64,000 nt of DNA from Ureibacillus xyleni (GCF_900217795.1 NZ_OBMQ01000004.1:124001-188000); one strand, 5' to 3'; numbered from the stretch's first letter, positions 34,008-42,133 are shown. Program-made: numbers and translations. The notes: a model not told the origin generated them from the letters alone.

Positions 34008-34275
34008 CCCCGTCCCAAAATGGGAAGCCACTGAAAAACTAAATACCGATAAAAATTTATAGTAATTATTTGCTTCTAAATAGAAGGTGGGATTCACTTC
34101 GCTTTCCACGGGCTTGGCTTCAGCCTCCTCGTCGCAAGCTCCTGCGGGGTCTTCAGCTCAAGCTGTTCCCGTAGGAGTCTTCGTGAATCCCACTTCCTAA
34201 AAGATCTGAGCGTATTTTTATTATAAAAATTTATTAAAATCGACTTTTTCAGTGCCCTACCAAAATGGAAGGGGG
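34008..34275. mobile_element. MITE-like palindromic element (~268 bp)
   Basis: An inner pair, GTGGGATTCAC (34087-34097) and GTGAATCCCAC (34183-34193), encloses a GC-rich core with CTTCAGC sub-repeats. Outer arms are also inverted: left CCACTGAAAAAC and right (complement) GGCACTGAAAAAG, both followed by AT-rich stretches containing TAAAAATTTAT-like sequence. Ends are CCCC on the left and GGGGG on the right. The GTGGGATTC...GCGGGGTCTTCAGC core resembles a dispersed repeat I recall from many Bacilli. CACTGAAAAAG resembles IS1182-group ends from memory. There is no transposase. Confidence 0.7.
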
Positions 34276-34396
34276 TTTTTTTAATTGCCTTTAAAAATTA
34301 TTCAAAAAATATTACCAAATTGAGAGTTTTTGGAAAGATAATGGTGATATAATATTAGCTAATAAGTTGTTCATGTTGATTGAGAGGGGAATACTA

Positions 34397-35239
34397 ATGA
34401 GTTTAGAGACAAAAAAAGAAGTACATGAAACACTACAATGGTTCGTAAAACATGCACCAACGATTAAACAACTTTTCACAGAAGATGTTGACATTTCCAT
34501 TACAGATGGGGTAACAGTAATTGAACAACTATTATCAAAAGAAATTGCTGTACAGAGTTCGAAAGGTCGAAAGCTTGAAAGTAACGAACCAATTTTAGAG
34601 GTTATTCGTACAAATAAAGTAAAAGTAATGAATATCCCTGCTGAGCTTTATGGCGACCCATTCCACGTTGTCATGGCACCAATTCATGGAGACCGTGGTG
34701 AAGTAATAGGGGCAATCGGGGTAAGTAAAAGTACGAAAAATCAATCAAAATTAATGCAAGTCGCAGAGCATTTTGCAGCCTCTTCTGAAGAAATCTCTGC
34801 TTCAACGGAAGAATTGGCCTCTTCTGCAAGTGACTTTAGTACATATATCAAGCATTTAACAGAAGCCCAAAGTGAAATGAGCACACAAGTTGAAAATACG
34901 ACGAAAATCTTGGAGATGATCAATTCTGTTGCTAAAAATACAAGAATTTTAGGGTTTAACGCAGGAATTGAGGCGGCTCGTTCAGGAGAATATGGACGAG
35001 GGTTTAGTGTCGTAGCAAAAGAGATTACAAAATTAGCAGACCAAAGTGCGGATTCTGTCAACGAAATTCGTAATCTACTCGATCAGTTAAAAGTAAAAGT
35101 GAATCAAGTAGCAACTATTGTGAAAGAAACATTAGATATCGCAAACAATCAATCTTCAAGCATTAATGAAATATCGCAAACAATCCAGCATTTAACGGAT
35201 TTTGCTGAAGAAATTGAAGAAATGGCCAAAAAAATATAA
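34397..35239 (+). CDS. Soluble chemoreceptor-like protein (YfmS type, 280 aa)
   Basis: A cytosolic transducer with no transmembrane helix. The N-terminal 110 residues form a PAS/GAF-like sensor (SITDGVTVIEQLLSKEIAVQS and VVMAPIHGDRGEVIGAIGVSKST). A shortened signalling coiled coil follows whose tip reads NTRILGFNAGIEAARSGEYG, a variant of the standard [16 protein letters not shown]. Size and layout fit B. subtilis YfmS. ATG 34397 follows GAGAGGGG. It lies directly behind the palindromic element, so its promoter must be in or next to that element. Confidence 0.88.
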   Translation: MSLETKKEVHETLQWFVKHAPTIKQLFTEDVDISITDGVTVIEQLLSKEIAVQSSKGRKLESNEPILEVIRTNKVKVMNIPAELYGDPFHVVMAPIHGDRGEVIGAIGVSKSTKNQSKLMQVAEHFAASSEEISASTEELASSASDFSTYIKHLTEAQSEMSTQVENTTKILEMINSVAKNTRILGFNAGIEAARSGEYGRGFSVVAKEITKLADQSADSVNEIRNLLDQLKVKVNQVATIVKETLDIANNQSSSINEISQTIQHLTDFAEEIEEMAKKI

Positions 35240-35248
35240 CATGAGTGA

Positions 35249-35286
35249 AGAAGAGAAATCTAGGGTGGAATTTCTCTTCTTTTTTA
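35249..35286 (+). terminator. Terminator of the soluble receptor gene
   Basis: AGAAGAGAAAT/ATTTCTCTTCT stem with a 10-nt loop, then TTTTTTATTTT. Confidence 0.9.
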
Positions 35287-35392
35287 TTTTAGAGAGAAAA
35301 CCGAATTAATTGAATTTTTCCAATTCTTTGTTAATATATAAATAGAGTATAATATTATAACAATATGTTTTTTGAAAGGGGCACTTTAAAAT

Positions 35393-35521
35393 ATGGATCA
35401 ATCGAACGACTATATACAAACAATTGTTCACTTTGCTACAAGTATGAAAGAATTGTATGTGCCCTATAAAAAACACCTTGCCTCGAACTTGAGACAAGGT
35501 GTTTTCGCTCGCTATTATTGA
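35393..35521 (+). CDS. Possible 42-aa peptide overlapping the serC terminator
   Basis: ATG then MDQSNDYIQTIVHFATSMKE, ending RQGVFARYY. GGGG lies about 12 nt upstream, a poor spacing. The last third of the frame runs through the serC terminator stem and overlaps the 3' end of serC on the other strand. It may be the truncated head of a gene lost downstream. The family is unknown. Confidence 0.3.
   Translation: MDQSNDYIQTIVHFATSMKELYVPYKKHLASNLRQGVFARYY
35470..35505 (-). terminator. Terminator of serC
   Basis: AAAACACCTTG/CAAGGTGTTTT, extended by CTC/GAG inside. Read on the minus strand it runs into TTTTTTATA. Confidence 0.9.
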
Positions 35522-36612
35522 TTTTTCTTTTGGAAATCAACCATGAAGTTCGCAAGTGCAAGACATGCTTCAAATGGTACTGCATTGTAAGTTGATGCAC
35601 GGCAACCGCCAACAGAACGGTGACCATTTAGGCCAACAAACCCTGCTGCTTTTGCTTCAGCTAAGAATTGTTTTTCTAGCTCTTCATCAGCGACGCGGAA
35701 TGTGATGTTCATTAATGAACGTGATTCTTTTGTTGCATGACCATAATAGAAGCCGTTGCTGTTATCAATTGCATCGTAAATTACTTTTGCTTTTTCTTCG
35801 TTTTGTTTTTCAATTGCTTCTAATCCACCTTTACCTTCAACCCATTTTAATACTTCACCTAACATGTAAATACCAAACGTTGGAGGAGTGTTGTAAAGAG
35901 AGTTTGATTCTGAATGCGTTGTATATTTTAACATTGTCGGGATGTTTGTGTTGGCACTAGCTAATAAGTCTTTACGGATGATCACAACTGTTACACCAGA
36001 TGGCCCTAAGTTCTTTTGTGCACCAGCGTAAATAATACCGAATTTGCTTACATCAACTGGTTTTGACAAAATATCACTAGACATATCTGCTACTAGTGGA
36101 ACCTCACCTGTAGTAGGGAAGTTTTTCCATTGTGTACCGTAAATTGTATTGTTTGAAGTGATGTGAACATATGCATCTGTTTCGTTGAATTGAATTTCTT
36201 CTAATGAAGGAATATTACGATAGTTGTTTTCTTTTGTTGAAGCAGCTTGAGCAGTTTGTCCAAAAAGTTTTGCTTCTTTTAACGCTTTTTCAGACCATGA
36301 ACCAGTTAACACATAGCTTGCTGTTTTGTCTTGTGTTAAGAAGTTCATTGGTATCATTGTGAATTGAAGACTAGCGCCACCTTGAAGGAACAATACTTCA
36401 TAGTTATCTGGAATTGCAAATAATGCTTTTAGACGTGCAATTGCATCGTTATGTACAGCTTCATAATCTTTACTACGGTGGCTCATTTCCATTAATGCCA
36501 TACCAGTATTATTAAAGTTCACTAATTCTTGTTGTGCTTTTTCTAAAACTTCTAATGGTAATGCAGATGGACCTGCATTAAAGTTGTATGCACGTTTAGT
36601 TGTTGTACTCAA
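35515..36612 (-). CDS. serC: Phosphoserine aminotransferase
   Basis: A PLP enzyme converting 3-phosphohydroxypyruvate and glutamate to phosphoserine in serine synthesis, also used in pyridoxine synthesis. Starts RAYNFNAGPSALP. The PLP region includes FLQGGASLQFTMIP, VADMSSDIL and the Schiff-base lysine in GIIYAGAQKNLGPSGVTVV. The C terminus GLNGHRSVGGCRASTYNAV is typical. The length of 365 aa matches SerC. TTG 36612 has AAGGAG 8-9 nt upstream, whereas GTG 36621 overlaps that site. Confidence 0.96.
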   Translation of the reverse strand: MSTTTKRAYNFNAGPSALPLEVLEKAQQELVNFNNTGMALMEMSHRSKDYEAVHNDAIARLKALFAIPDNYEVLFLQGGASLQFTMIPMNFLTQDKTASYVLTGSWSEKALKEAKLFGQTAQAASTKENNYRNIPSLEEIQFNETDAYVHITSNNTIYGTQWKNFPTTGEVPLVADMSSDILSKPVDVSKFGIIYAGAQKNLGPSGVTVVIIRKDLLASANTNIPTMLKYTTHSESNSLYNTPPTFGIYMLGEVLKWVEGKGGLEAIEKQNEEKAKVIYDAIDNSNGFYYGHATKESRSLMNITFRVADEELEKQFLAEAKAAGFVGLNGHRSVGGCRASTYNAVPFEACLALANFMVDFQKKNQ

Positions 36613-36823
36613 ATTGAACACTCCTTGAAGATAATAATAAGAATATAATGATTATATACCCTTTTCTACCATTTCGCTCGTTAAATTTAAAAAATGATGA
36701 ATTATTTGATATTTTAAATTGAAATGTAACTTTTCGAGATTTTTATACATTTTTTTAGCGTACAACATCATTTTTTGGGCCACCAATTTGCACTACTTTT
36801 CACCCATTTTCTACAAAGTCCCC

Positions 36824-36850
36824 TAAAATATTTCATAATTCTTCCGATAT
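36824..36850 (+). promoter_or_regulatory. Sigma-D (flagellar) promoter
   Basis: TAAA at 36824-36827, exactly 15 nt, then TCCGATAT at 36843-36850. The B. subtilis sigma-D consensus is TAAA-N15-GCCGATAT, so 11 of 12 positions match. Initiation would fall at about 36857, at the first bases of the riboswitch. Confidence 0.75.
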
Positions 36851-36854
36851 AAAA

Positions 36855-36935
36855 TTGGGTACAACCAAAGAAATTTGGTGTCACAAAGCTATAGGGGCTA
36901 AGGGTTATCTATGCCAGCCAGCTACCATTACCCAA
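36855..36935 (+). promoter_or_regulatory. Cyclic di-GMP-I (GEMM-I) riboswitch
   Basis: The closing stem TTGGGTA/TACCCAA (36855-36861/36929-36935) encloses two helices. The first is ACCAAA-GAAA-TTTGGT with the GAAA tetraloop typical of the tetraloop-receptor contact. The second contains CACAAAGCTATAGGGGCTAA and TGCCAGCCAGCTACC, characteristic GEMM-I strands. The ribosome site AGGAGG begins 6 nt after the closing stem and no T-run hairpin intervenes, so control is probably at translation. Confidence 0.82.
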
Positions 36936-36954
36936 CAATAAGGAGGAATTGGTA

Positions 36955-37926
36955 ATGAAAAAATTCGTACTAGCAGTGGCAGCATGTGTTGCAATAGGAG
37001 GAGTAGCAACAACAGATTCAGTATTTGCCGCACCTAAAAATGAAGTTGTGCAACAGCATGGAAAACAACAAGAAAAAGAAAAGCAACAAAATCAGGGTCA
37101 AATCCAGCAATTAAAGTCAATTGATAAACAGCTTAATAATATTGAAGGCAAATTCAAATTGTATCAAAGCAAAATACCAAAATTAAGTTCATCAATAGAA
37201 GAATTACAAAAAGAAACGCAAAATGCTCAAAGTACTGAAACTACTGATGCAGTAGTGGAAAATGAACAAGTTTCAGAGTTAGCTGAACCGCAAGAAGAAA
37301 CTGTTGCTACAGAGGAAGCTCCTACTGAAGAAGTAGTGGTTGAAGAGCCAGTAGTTGATAACGAAGAGCTTGATGGAAACAGTGAGGAAGAGGTTGAATC
37401 TGAGCTAAAGAAATACCCTGGATATGAAGGGAAGTTAAATGCATTATTAAATCGTCTAAATGGGGTATCAAACCGTTTAAACGGGCTTTCAAGTAAAGGT
37501 GCAGCTACTGAAGAATTACAAGCAAGAATCGATCGCGTTGAAGCAATGAAAGTTGAAATCCAAAAAGTAAAAACAACGCTAACTCAAATTGAAAAGAAAG
37601 TAAAAGAAGAAGTAACACAAGATACATCTGCAGAAGAAAAAGAATCACAAACGCCAGTTGATACAACCAAAGACTGGACAATTCAATTCTCTAAAGGAAT
37701 CGACATTTCAACGCTTTCAAATTTAGATATTGTTGTATTAGATGAAGAACAAAACCTTGTAGAAACAACAATTTCTTACTTGCCGGATTCGAATGCAGTA
37801 AAAATTTCGTCATCTCAACCTTATGAATCTGGTAAAACTTATACATTATATATTGGTAATGATATTTCATCAGAAAGTGGTTTGAATTTAAAAAATTCTG
37901 TGAAAATGACGTTTACGGTTAAATAA
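36955..37926 (+). CDS. Secreted coiled-coil protein with SbsA Ig-like C-terminal domain (323 aa)
   Basis: Signal peptide MKKFVLAVAACVAIGGVATT with predicted cleavage after SVFA. The mature part begins with a Gln/Lys-rich coiled coil (QGQIQQLKSIDKQLNNIEGK), then a low-complexity acidic linker rich in Glu, Val and Thr (about residues 90-150) and a second coiled coil. The C terminus is an SbsA-type Ig-like domain (WTIQFSKGID to SVKMTFTVK). No SLH or sortase motif is present, so attachment would be non-covalent. ATG 36955 has AAGGAGG 8 nt upstream. Regulation by sigma-D and c-di-GMP suggests a motility or adhesion role. Confidence 0.82.
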   Translation: MKKFVLAVAACVAIGGVATTDSVFAAPKNEVVQQHGKQQEKEKQQNQGQIQQLKSIDKQLNNIEGKFKLYQSKIPKLSSSIEELQKETQNAQSTETTDAVVENEQVSELAEPQEETVATEEAPTEEVVVEEPVVDNEELDGNSEEEVESELKKYPGYEGKLNALLNRLNGVSNRLNGLSSKGAATEELQARIDRVEAMKVEIQKVKTTLTQIEKKVKEEVTQDTSAEEKESQTPVDTTKDWTIQFSKGIDISTLSNLDIVVLDEEQNLVETTISYLPDSNAVKISSSQPYESGKTYTLYIGNDISSESGLNLKNSVKMTFTVK

Positions 37927-37942
37927 TCGGCAGTACTTTGGA

Positions 37943-37971
37943 CGAGATTGTCTTTAGATAATCTCGTTTTT
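37943..37971 (+). terminator. Terminator of the secreted protein gene
   Basis: CGAGATT/AATCTCG stem, 10-nt loop, then TTTTTC. Confidence 0.85.
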
Positions 37972-37996
37972 CTTATTTCTAAGTTAGGAGGGTACT

Positions 37997-38149
37997 ATGG
38001 AAATTGTAGTAGCGTTTATTTTTTATGTCATTCCAGCGTTATTTATTATATGGTTTATGGTAAGTATTGTCTCTGCACAACGAGAACGTAATACCATTTT
38101 ACGTGAAATCGTCGAAAAACTAGAGGCGAAAAATAACGACACGAAGTAA
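37997..38149 (+). CDS. Small single-pass membrane protein (50 aa)
   Basis: MEIVVAFIFYVIPALFIIWF gives one N-terminal transmembrane helix (residues 3-26), followed by a charged helical tail AQRERNTILREIVEKLEAKN. AGGAGGG is 4 nt before the ATG. It stops 12 bp before the NRDE gene and is probably co-transcribed with it. It resembles the small membrane peptides with a coiled-coil tail common in Bacillales. Function unknown. Confidence 0.75.
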   Translation: MEIVVAFIFYVIPALFIIWFMVSIVSAQRERNTILREIVEKLEAKNNDTK

Positions 38150-38161
38150 GGGGGATCAATC

Positions 38162-38926
38162 ATGTGTTTAATTAATGTTCATTACAATCAGCACCCAACC
38201 TATAAACTAATAATTGTAGCGAATCGAGATGAGGATTATTTACGCCCAACAGAAGCCGCGCATTTTTGGCAGGATAACCCAACAATCTTAGCAGGCAGGG
38301 ATCTTTTGCAAATGGGAACTTGGCTAGGAATTTCGAAAAACGGTCGATTTGCGGCTGTGACAAATTTTCGCGACCCGAGTGAACCTGCAAAACCAAAATC
38401 ACGGGGAGAAATCGTGACAAACTTTTTATCAGGTGATGGGACTATTGCAGCTTTTATTGAAGAATTGCGAACGAATCGGGATCAATATGGTGGGTATAAT
38501 GTGTTGCTTTGGAACGGTAAGGAATTTTTTCACTATAATAACCGGTTAGATGAGGTGAATAATATTAAAGAAGGCACCCATAGTCTAAGTAATTATTCAT
38601 TGAATACACCTTGGCCGAAAGTGGAAAAAGCGAAATTAAAGTTAAAAGATTATGCATCCCATCAACACGAACTAAATATGGAAGATTTATTTGAAATGGT
38701 TGCGGACCCAGAAATTGCTGAAGATGACCGGTTGCCAGATACAGGCGTGGGCCTTGAGTTAGAACGCCTACTTTCTTCAATTTTTATTAAAATGCCAAAC
38801 TACGGAACTCGGAATTCCACGGTTATTTTAATTGATCACCATAATAAAGTTACGTTTGTCGAAAGAACTTTTTGGGATGGTGAATTTCAATTTGATATGA
38901 AGTTTGAATTTACGATAGTGGAGTAG
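38162..38926 (+). CDS. NRDE (TANGO2-like, DUF833) family protein (254 aa)
   Basis: Starts MCLINVHYNQHPTYKLIIVANRDE with an N-terminal Cys2 and the NRDE box, which with GTWLGISKNGRFAAVTNFRDP define the family. An Ntn-hydrolase-type fold has been suggested because of the N-terminal cysteine. Eukaryotic TANGO2 has been linked to haem or lipid handling. The reaction is unknown. The ribosome site AAGGGGGATC precedes the ATG. It is followed by a 420-bp gap with repeat array D. Confidence 0.9.
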   Translation: MCLINVHYNQHPTYKLIIVANRDEDYLRPTEAAHFWQDNPTILAGRDLLQMGTWLGISKNGRFAAVTNFRDPSEPAKPKSRGEIVTNFLSGDGTIAAFIEELRTNRDQYGGYNVLLWNGKEFFHYNNRLDEVNNIKEGTHSLSNYSLNTPWPKVEKAKLKLKDYASHQHELNMEDLFEMVADPEIAEDDRLPDTGVGLELERLLSSIFIKMPNYGTRNSTVILIDHHNKVTFVERTFWDGEFQFDMKFEFTIVE

Positions 38927-38997
38927 TCGGTGGGAAAGTACAATTAATGATATTTGATTAACAGTGTTGAAGACGGAAATGGCTGGGAAACTGGGGG

Positions 38998-39063
38998 AGA
39001 ATGGTATTCATAGAGCGTATGAAAACAAAAATCTGAAGGAAATTGCATCAGAATGGTATTCAT
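38998..39063 (+). repeat. 14-bp direct repeat AGAATGGTATTCAT
   Basis: Identical copies lie at 38998-39011 and 39050-39063, 52 bp apart, in the gap after the NRDE gene. The copies carry a partial inner palindrome (GAAT...ATTC). No gene covers them. Confidence 0.6.
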
Positions 39064-39113
39064 TACTGCGGTGATGCATAGGAATCCGCGTTACGTATAG
39101 TGAATTAACAATC

Positions 39114-39189
39114 GTTTTGTCCACTGGGCGCTATGTTTTGTCCACATAGCGATGCGTTTTGCCCACATAACGCTATTGGTTTCACCACA
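39114..39189 (+). repeat. Array D: four units at ~21-bp pitch, core GTTTTG(T/C)CCACATA
   Basis: Unit starts are 39114, 39135 and 39156 (21-bp steps), with a decayed fourth unit near 39178. The short inverted pair CGCTAT (39129-39134) and ATAGCG (39146-39151) can form a hairpin between units. The array lies between the NRDE gene and a terminator-like hairpin at 39204. Confidence 0.8.
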
Positions 39190-39203
39190 CCAAAATACTG
39201 GCT

Positions 39204-39240
39204 AAAGTCGATTCTTATCCTACGAGAAACGGCTTTTTAT
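39204..39240 (+). terminator. Terminator downstream of array D
   Basis: AAAGTCG/CGGCTTT with inner TTCT/AGAA pairing, followed by TTATTTG. It would terminate the NRDE transcript beyond the array. Confidence 0.7.
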
Positions 39241-39294
39241 TTGCTTAAGAAGTGACAAACTTTCCATATTTTTAGTTATATTCATTTTACTCTA

Positions 39295-39317
39295 TTTCGA
39301 GTAATATTTTCGAGTAA
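39295..39317 (+). promoter_or_regulatory. Direct repeat TTTCGAGTAA x2 in the SLH gene promoter region
   Basis: Two identical 10-mers with 13-bp spacing sit 32 bp before the start codon, with an inverted TTACTC just upstream (39287-39292). This is typical of a tandem activator-binding or repressor-binding site. Confidence 0.5.
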
Positions 39318-39348
39318 GATAAATTATTATGGAAGGGTGTTAAACCAA

Positions 39349-40461
39349 TTGAAAATAGCTCGTAGTTTATTAGTTTTAGTTCTTGCATTCAGCATTTTTT
39401 CGATATCCCCTGCTTTTGCGGCAGAAAAAACAATAGATCAATATTATATGTATGATGTTGATTATGATCATGAGGCGTACAACCAATTAGAACGTTTCTT
39501 ATATACAGATATTCTAAGCGGTTATGAGGAAACTGAAGTTTATGAAGAAGATGGCGAAATCTATGAATATACTTCTATTTTTGTAAAGCCGGGAAATACG
39601 ATTACGCGTGCACAATTCACAAAAATTTTAGTGAACGCCATGAATTTAACGAGTGGGGAGTTAAACAAATCCTTCCCTGATGTTAAAGCAACAGATTGGC
39701 ACTATGATTATGTACAAATTGCGACGAGCAACGGAATTATTATTGGTAAACCAGATGGCACGTTTAAACCAAATGAAAAAATTACACGTGCTCAAATGGC
39801 TTCGATGATTTACCGCGCATTCGAGCCGACAGTAGATTTTTCAGCCCCAGTAAAAACGTTCACAGATGTGACAACGAACAACTCTGCATATGAAGCAATT
39901 GTTAAAGCAGCAGGTGTTGGAATTATTAAAGGGATTAAAAATGAATTTAAACCGAATAATCCTGCAAAACGTTCTCAAGCTGTATTAATGATTGATCGTG
40001 CATTACACTTAGAGCTTGGGACAGCGGTAGACGAATCGCAAGTTACTCAAGTGGTTGACCGTAACATTACAGAAGAGTTCTTATTAACTGAACAACAAGA
40101 TCTTGAAGGGTTAAAAACTTTATATCGTGAAACAACAATGGGTTATTACCTAGCGTTCTCCCTTGATAACCTTGCATTCCAAGAAGATTCTGAGGAAATG
40201 GAAGGCACTGTCACAGCAAAACAAGTGGGTGAACATACAAGCACGGTTGTTTCATTAAATAAACGTTTTGCTGAAGTGAAAGTAGACAATTTAAAAGTTC
40301 ATGTTGCAATGAGTGCACCAGATATGTCTTTTGAAATGACAGTGGATATGTCAGGAACAGCTTACTTAAAGAAAACAGAAGACGGAACATGGAAAATTTA
40401 TAACATTGTTTACGACGAAGATTATGAAGATGCGTTTACAGCAGCGATGGAAGAAGAGTAA
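39349..40461 (+). CDS. Secreted SLH-domain protein (370 aa)
   Basis: Signal peptide MKIARSLLVLVLAFSIFSIS with cleavage after PAFA. SLH repeats follow: the first is atypical with an insertion (YEETEVYEEDGEIYEYT), the second is SFPDVKATDWHYDYVQIATS with GKPDGTFKPNEKITRAQMA, and the third is FTDVTTNNSAYEAIVKAAG. The C-terminal 160 residues are an unrecognised domain (YRETTMGYYLAFSLDNLAFQ), possibly NTF2-like. SLH domains bind pyruvylated wall polymer. TTG 39349 lies 9 nt after GGAAGGG; GTG 39337 overlaps it. Confidence 0.88.
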   Translation: MKIARSLLVLVLAFSIFSISPAFAAEKTIDQYYMYDVDYDHEAYNQLERFLYTDILSGYEETEVYEEDGEIYEYTSIFVKPGNTITRAQFTKILVNAMNLTSGELNKSFPDVKATDWHYDYVQIATSNGIIIGKPDGTFKPNEKITRAQMASMIYRAFEPTVDFSAPVKTFTDVTTNNSAYEAIVKAAGVGIIKGIKNEFKPNNPAKRSQAVLMIDRALHLELGTAVDESQVTQVVDRNITEEFLLTEQQDLEGLKTLYRETTMGYYLAFSLDNLAFQEDSEEMEGTVTAKQVGEHTSTVVSLNKRFAEVKVDNLKVHVAMSAPDMSFEMTVDMSGTAYLKKTEDGTWKIYNIVYDEDYEDAFTAAMEEE

Positions 40462-40466
40462 CCCTA

Positions 40467-40494
40467 AAATTCCCACATTAGTGGGAATTTTTTT
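40467..40494 (+). terminator. Terminator of the SLH gene
   Basis: A perfect 10-bp stem, AAATTCCCAC/GTGGGAATTT, with loop ATTA and a T-run. Confidence 0.95.
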
Positions 40495-40534
40495 AGCCTT
40501 CTAAAATCTATAAAGTTCACTGTTTGGGGGAAAG

Positions 40535-42127
40535 TTGAAGTATAACCATTCATATAAAAGGAACGAAAACAACATGATGAAACCAAAAAAGGGGTTAAAA
40601 CTAAACTTTGTCATTAGTATTTTGGTCACCATTTCAATTTTATTAGCGACGATTGTAACCGAACATACAACCAATAGAGTATTGAAAGTGACATTATCTG
40701 AGAATTATTTAAATAAAAATTATGAATATGCAAAGAAAATTTCGTTGGATACAAGCATTTTAGTAGATGACATGAAAATAAGTATTCGTAACTTATCAAA
40801 AGCGATTGAAAAAGGTAATTTTACACAAGCAAATATGGATCAGTGGTTTTCTGCGACAAGTCCTTATTTTAATGCAGTTTTTTCAACAGATGAAGACGGT
40901 GTTATACAATGGTTGAGCCCTATGGATGCCGGGAACAACAAAGTAATGCCAGGCACAAAGCTTGAAACAGATTCAATTCGAAAATTTCTGCGGGAGCAAA
41001 AACCCATTGTGTCAGATCCTTATTTGGCTCAATCTGGGGACTTAATTGTGTTAATTTCCTACCCAATCTTTGATAAGGACGGGACTTTTAGAGGGATTAC
41101 AGGAGGAACCGTTAACATTAATGGGGATAATTCATTAACCCGATTATTAAAGAAACATGATATTCTAGACACTTCCTCTAGTTTCGTTGTTGATAATAAT
41201 GGTGCCATTATTTCTCATACAGACCCAACGAAAATCTATAAAAATATTTCGGATTACCCGATTATGGAGAAAGTGGAAAAAGGGAAAAGTGGAAGTACAA
41301 CAATCGTTGGAACGGGTGGGACAGAATATTTTGCTGGGTACGCATATATGAATAGTACGGATTGGTTCATAATTTCGAGTACACCAGTTTCAGTGATGAA
41401 AAAACCATTGGAAGAATTAACGAAAAAAGCATTAATTAATTCTTTCCCATTACTCGTTTTGGTTTTAATCATAACCCTAATGATTGCAAATAAAATCTCC
41501 AGACCCTTAACAAAATTAGCCGAATTTTCTCGTGATTCTGTGAAAAATAATAAGCCCCATGAAACTCGAGAAATGATTCAAATCAAATCATCCATCCGAG
41601 AAGTAAAATTACTTTATCATGATATACAAGAGCATTTGCAACTGTTGACAGATCAAAACCAAAAAGACGGCTTGACAGGTTTATCAAATCGACGTATGTT
41701 TGATTCCCATATAAACGAATGGGTGAACACGAAAACACCTTTTGCATTGGTTATGTTAGACATTGACTATTTTAAAAAGGTGAATGATACATACGGCCAT
41801 TTAGTTGGTGATGATGTATTAAAATTTTTAGCGGAGATTTTAAGAGATGCTTGTCGAGTAGGGGATGGGTGTTTCCGATATGGAGGAGAAGAATTTGTTC
41901 TCTTATTAAAAGACGCGTCTATTGAGGAAGCATTCGAAATGGCTGAAGAATTAAGAAATACAGTTGCAAATACGATTAGTCCTACAGGGGAAATTATTAC
42001 AATTTCGTTAGGGATAACTTTGTTCAATGCAGATGATGAACATCCAAAACAAATCATCGAACGAGCTGATAGAGGCTTGTACTGTTCAAAACGAAATGGA
42101 CGAAATATGACAACGATTAATATATAG
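40535..42127 (+). CDS. Membrane diguanylate cyclase, dCache-GGDEF (530 aa)
   Basis: Makes cyclic di-GMP from two GTP. A transmembrane helix lies near residues 25-45. The extracytoplasmic double-Cache sensor follows (FNAVFSTDEDGVIQWLSP, GFRGITGG-like and YAYMNSTDWFIISSTPV). A second helix near 306-324 and a linker come next, and then the GGDEF domain from DGLTGLSNRRMF. The active-site signature is YGGEEF near residue 449, so it is expected to be catalytically active. No RxxD inhibitory site is obvious. The TTG start follows GGGGGAAAG closely; ATG 40574 is an alternative. It is the likely local source of signal for the PilZ protein and riboswitch. Confidence 0.93.
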   Translation: MKYNHSYKRNENNMMKPKKGLKLNFVISILVTISILLATIVTEHTTNRVLKVTLSENYLNKNYEYAKKISLDTSILVDDMKISIRNLSKAIEKGNFTQANMDQWFSATSPYFNAVFSTDEDGVIQWLSPMDAGNNKVMPGTKLETDSIRKFLREQKPIVSDPYLAQSGDLIVLISYPIFDKDGTFRGITGGTVNINGDNSLTRLLKKHDILDTSSSFVVDNNGAIISHTDPTKIYKNISDYPIMEKVEKGKSGSTTIVGTGGTEYFAGYAYMNSTDWFIISSTPVSVMKKPLEELTKKALINSFPLLVLVLIITLMIANKISRPLTKLAEFSRDSVKNNKPHETREMIQIKSSIREVKLLYHDIQEHLQLLTDQNQKDGLTGLSNRRMFDSHINEWVNTKTPFALVMLDIDYFKKVNDTYGHLVGDDVLKFLAEILRDACRVGDGCFRYGGEEFVLLLKDASIEEAFEMAEELRNTVANTISPTGEIITISLGITLFNADDEHPKQIIERADRGLYCSKRNGRNMTTINI

Positions 42128-42133
42128 TCAATT

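Noticed and set aside
34008..34275. Palindromic element as a T-box or attenuator of the receptor gene
   Set aside because: It lacks the T-box sequence and a riboswitch-like core; the nested inverted repeats fit a dispersed mobile repeat better.
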